DNA from: a bacterium
GTDB taxonomy: Bacteria > UBP13 > UBA5359
DNA: 7,291 nucleotides
Direction: 5' to 3'
NCBI GenBank assembly: GCA_028699365.1
Contig: JAQVUQ010000135.1
Span: 1 to 7,291, forward strand
The translations under genes and the position numbers were made by a program. The notes under the pieces are model-generated. The model searched no databases, was not told where the DNA came from, and worked only from the letters and a program-made list of their open reading frames with translations. Position 1 is the stretch's first letter. Every line of letters starts with the position of its first letter. Below, one piece after another: positions 5,612-7,291 of the stretch.

Positions 5612-7291
5612 ATGAGCGAGAAGAATATTCTATACATAGACGGCCGGGCCGTAGCCATTGAGGGCGAGCGCAATCTGCTGGAGCTGATACGCAAAGCGGA
5701 CATCGATCTGCCTACTTTCTGCTACCATTCCGATCTCAGCGTTTACGGCGCCTGCCGGCTCTGCCTGGTGCAGGTGGAGGGGCGGGGCATCATGGGCGCC
5801 TGTTCCACCGTACCTGAGCCGGGGATGAAGATCAGGACCACCACGGAAGAGATCAGGGAGATAAGGCGTATCTCCGTGGAACTGCTGCTGGCCAACCACG
5901 AACAGAGCTGTCCCACCTGCGCCAAGAGTGCCACCTGCCAGTTGCAGAGCCTGGCCAGACGGCTGGGCGTGGATAAGGTCAGGTTCAAGCCGGCACATAA
6001 GCAGGTGCCGGTGGATTGCTCATCGCCGTCGCTGGTGCGCGATCCCAACAAGTGTGTGCTCTGCGGGGACTGCGTCCGCGTTTGCTCCGAGATACAGGGC
6101 ATCGGCGCCATCGATTTCGCTTATCGCGGTGCCCAGGTCACGGTGGCGCCGGCCTTCGGCAAGGATCTCAACCGGGTGGAGTGCGTCAACTGCGGGCAGT
6201 GTGCCGCGGTCTGCCCCACCGGGGCTATTACTCCTAAATCCGAGCTGGAGCAGGTCTGGAAGGTTCTGGATAATCCTCAAAAAACGGTCATTGCCCAGAT
6301 AGCCCCGGCTGTCAGGGTGGGTCTGGGCGAGATCTTCGGCCTCAACCCGGGCGATCTGACCACCGGACAGATAGTGTCCGCCCTGAGAGCGGTGGGCTTC
6401 GACAAGGTTTACGATACCTCCTTTGCCGCCGATCTGACGGTTATCGAGGAGGCGGAGGAGTTCCTGAAGCGCAAGAGCGCCGGTGAGAGGCTGCCGCAGT
6501 TCACCTCGTGCTGTCCGGCCTGGGTCAAATACGCCGAGCAGTATTACCCGGATCTGCTGCCGCACCTGTCGTCGTGCCGTTCGCCGCAGCAGATGTTCGG
6601 TTCGCTGGCCAGAGAGATGAATTCCCGGACGGAAAAAACCTCAAACGATGATCTGGTGATCGTCTCCATTATGCCCTGTACCGCCAAGAAGTTCGAGGCC
6701 AGGCGCCCGGAGTTCCGGCAGGACGGGCAGCCGGATGTGGATTACGTGCTGACCACCCAGGAACTGGGCCGGATGATAGAGGAGGCCGGGCTGCGCTTCG
6801 ATAAGCTGGAGCCGGATTCTCTGGATATGCCGCTGGGCTTCAAGACCGGGGCCGGTGTCATCTTCGGCAACTCCGGCGGCGTCAGCGAAGCCGTGCTGCG
6901 CTACGCCGGCGAGAAGGTGAGCGGCGTCAGGCTGGAGGCGGTGGACTTTCATGCCGTCAGGGGTGAGGACGGCCTGCGCGAGGCTGTTATCGTCATAGGC
7001 GGAGTCGAGCTGAAGCTGGCGGTGGTGCACGGACTGATCAACGCCAGGAAGGTGGCCGATATGGTCCGGGCCGGCGAGTGCGATTACGACCTGATAGAGG
7101 TCATGGCCTGTCCAGGCGGTTGCATCGGCGGTGCCGGACAGCCTGTGGCCCGCGATGCGGATACACGGCGCCGGCGGACAAAGGGCCTGTATGAGGCCGA
7201 CAAGATGCTGCAACTGCATAAGTCGCAGGATAACCCATACGTGGCCGAGTGTTATTCGGGCATTCTGGGAGAGGCCGGCAGCGACAAGGCT
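5612..7291 (+). CDS. hndD: [FeFe]-hydrogenase catalytic subunit HndD (HydA), 3' end cut by window
   Basis: The frame is open for 560 codons from ATG 5612 to the last base, with no stop. The product catalyses 2H+ + 2e- <-> H2. From the N-terminus: a [2Fe-2S] domain (C37, C48, C51, C64), a His-ligated [4Fe-4S] site (H96, C100, C103, C109), two ferredoxin [4Fe-4S] motifs (C148/151/154/158 and C191/194/197/201), then the H-cluster domain. All three H-cluster signatures are intact: TSCCPAW (298-304; C300 proton-transfer cysteine, C301 ligand), MPCTAKK (354-360) and MACPGGCIGG (from 498; C500, C504). LSSCRSPQQMFG, GAGVIFGNSGG and the start of the small-subunit domain are also present, so only some 10-20 residues should be missing. 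No signal peptide is seen, so it is cytoplasmic. GAGAGG (5597-5602) lies 9 bases before ATG, and the gap to hndC is 36 bp, so it is cotranscribed. The domain set fits group A multimeric NADH-linked enzymes. Confidence 0.96.
   Translation, partial: MSEKNILYIDGRAVAIEGERNLLELIRKADIDLPTFCYHSDLSVYGACRLCLVQVEGRGIMGACSTVPEPGMKIRTTTEEIREIRRISVELLLANHEQSCPTCAKSATCQLQSLARRLGVDKVRFKPAHKQVPVDCSSPSLVRDPNKCVLCGDCVRVCSEIQGIGAIDFAYRGAQVTVAPAFGKDLNRVECVNCGQCAAVCPTGAITPKSELEQVWKVLDNPQKTVIAQIAPAVRVGLGEIFGLNPGDLTTGQIVSALRAVGFDKVYDTSFAADLTVIEEAEEFLKRKSAGERLPQFTSCCPAWVKYAEQYYPDLLPHLSSCRSPQQMFGSLAREMNSRTEKTSNDDLVIVSIMPCTAKKFEARRPEFRQDGQPDVDYVLTTQELGRMIEEAGLRFDKLEPDSLDMPLGFKTGAGVIFGNSGGVSEAVLRYAGEKVSGVRLEAVDFHAVRGEDGLREAVIVIGGVELKLAVVHGLINARKVADMVRAGECDYDLIEVMACPGGCIGGAGQPVARDADTRRRRTKGLYEADKMLQLHKSQDNPYVAECYSGILGEAGSDKA

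Noticed and set aside
6641-7219. Minus-strand frame of 192 residues at the right end
   Set aside because: It is antisense to the H-cluster domain of hndD, whose motifs are intact on the plus strand.

Overview
The window looks like a chromosomal fragment of an anaerobic, probably clostridial (Firmicutes) bacterium. Three things point there. The CRISPR repeat ends in the ACCTATGAGGAATTGAAAC block typical of type I-B arrays of thermophilic and syntrophic Clostridia. A Rex redox repressor is present, with a clostridial-style candidate operator. Rex is followed directly by an NADH-linked, multi-subunit [FeFe]-hydrogenase operon. The species cannot be named from this sequence.

Layout, left to right. 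(1) Positions 1-550 are the right-hand part of a CRISPR array: one partial repeat, eight complete identical 30-bp repeats and eight spacers of 36-39 bp. No cas gene is in the window, and the array continues off the left edge. (2) Positions 551-816 are non-coding. They hold a 22-bp perfect hairpin just after the array, an otherwise unremarkable AT-rich stretch, and a strong sigma-A-type promoter whose -10 box lies inside a perfect palindrome with two 18-bp arms. (3) Positions 817-2220 encode a P-loop ATPase with a winged-helix segment and a C-terminal PD-(D/E)xK nuclease-like (DUF234) domain. (4) Positions 2221-2410 are a regulatory gap with a consensus promoter, a candidate Rex operator over its -35 box and a nested dyad at the predicted transcript start. 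(5) Positions 2411-3052 are rex. (6) Positions 3053-3167 are a short leader with an AC-rich tract and a GC hairpin. (7) Positions 3168-7291 are three hydrogenase genes in a row: hndA (NuoE-like [2Fe-2S] subunit), hndC (NuoF-like NADH/FMN subunit) and hndD (catalytic [FeFe]-hydrogenase). hndD starts at 5612 and runs off the right edge without a stop.

How the parts work together. Rex senses the NADH/NAD+ ratio and normally leaves DNA when NADH is high. HndA, HndC and HndD carry the cofactors needed to move electrons between NADH (FMN site in HndC) and protons/H2 (H-cluster in HndD), possibly with ferredoxin as a second partner. Rex upstream of these genes makes a simple circuit: excess NADH relieves repression and the hydrogenase disposes of reductant as H2. 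The ATPase next to the CRISPR array has its own promoter, has visibly lower GC than the hydrogenase genes, and is probably an accessory gene with no metabolic link to the operon.

The hydrogenase operon belongs to a known type. The least explained elements are the palindromic promoter of the ATPase-nuclease gene, the compound dyad in the rex leader, and the perfect condition of the last CRISPR repeat.
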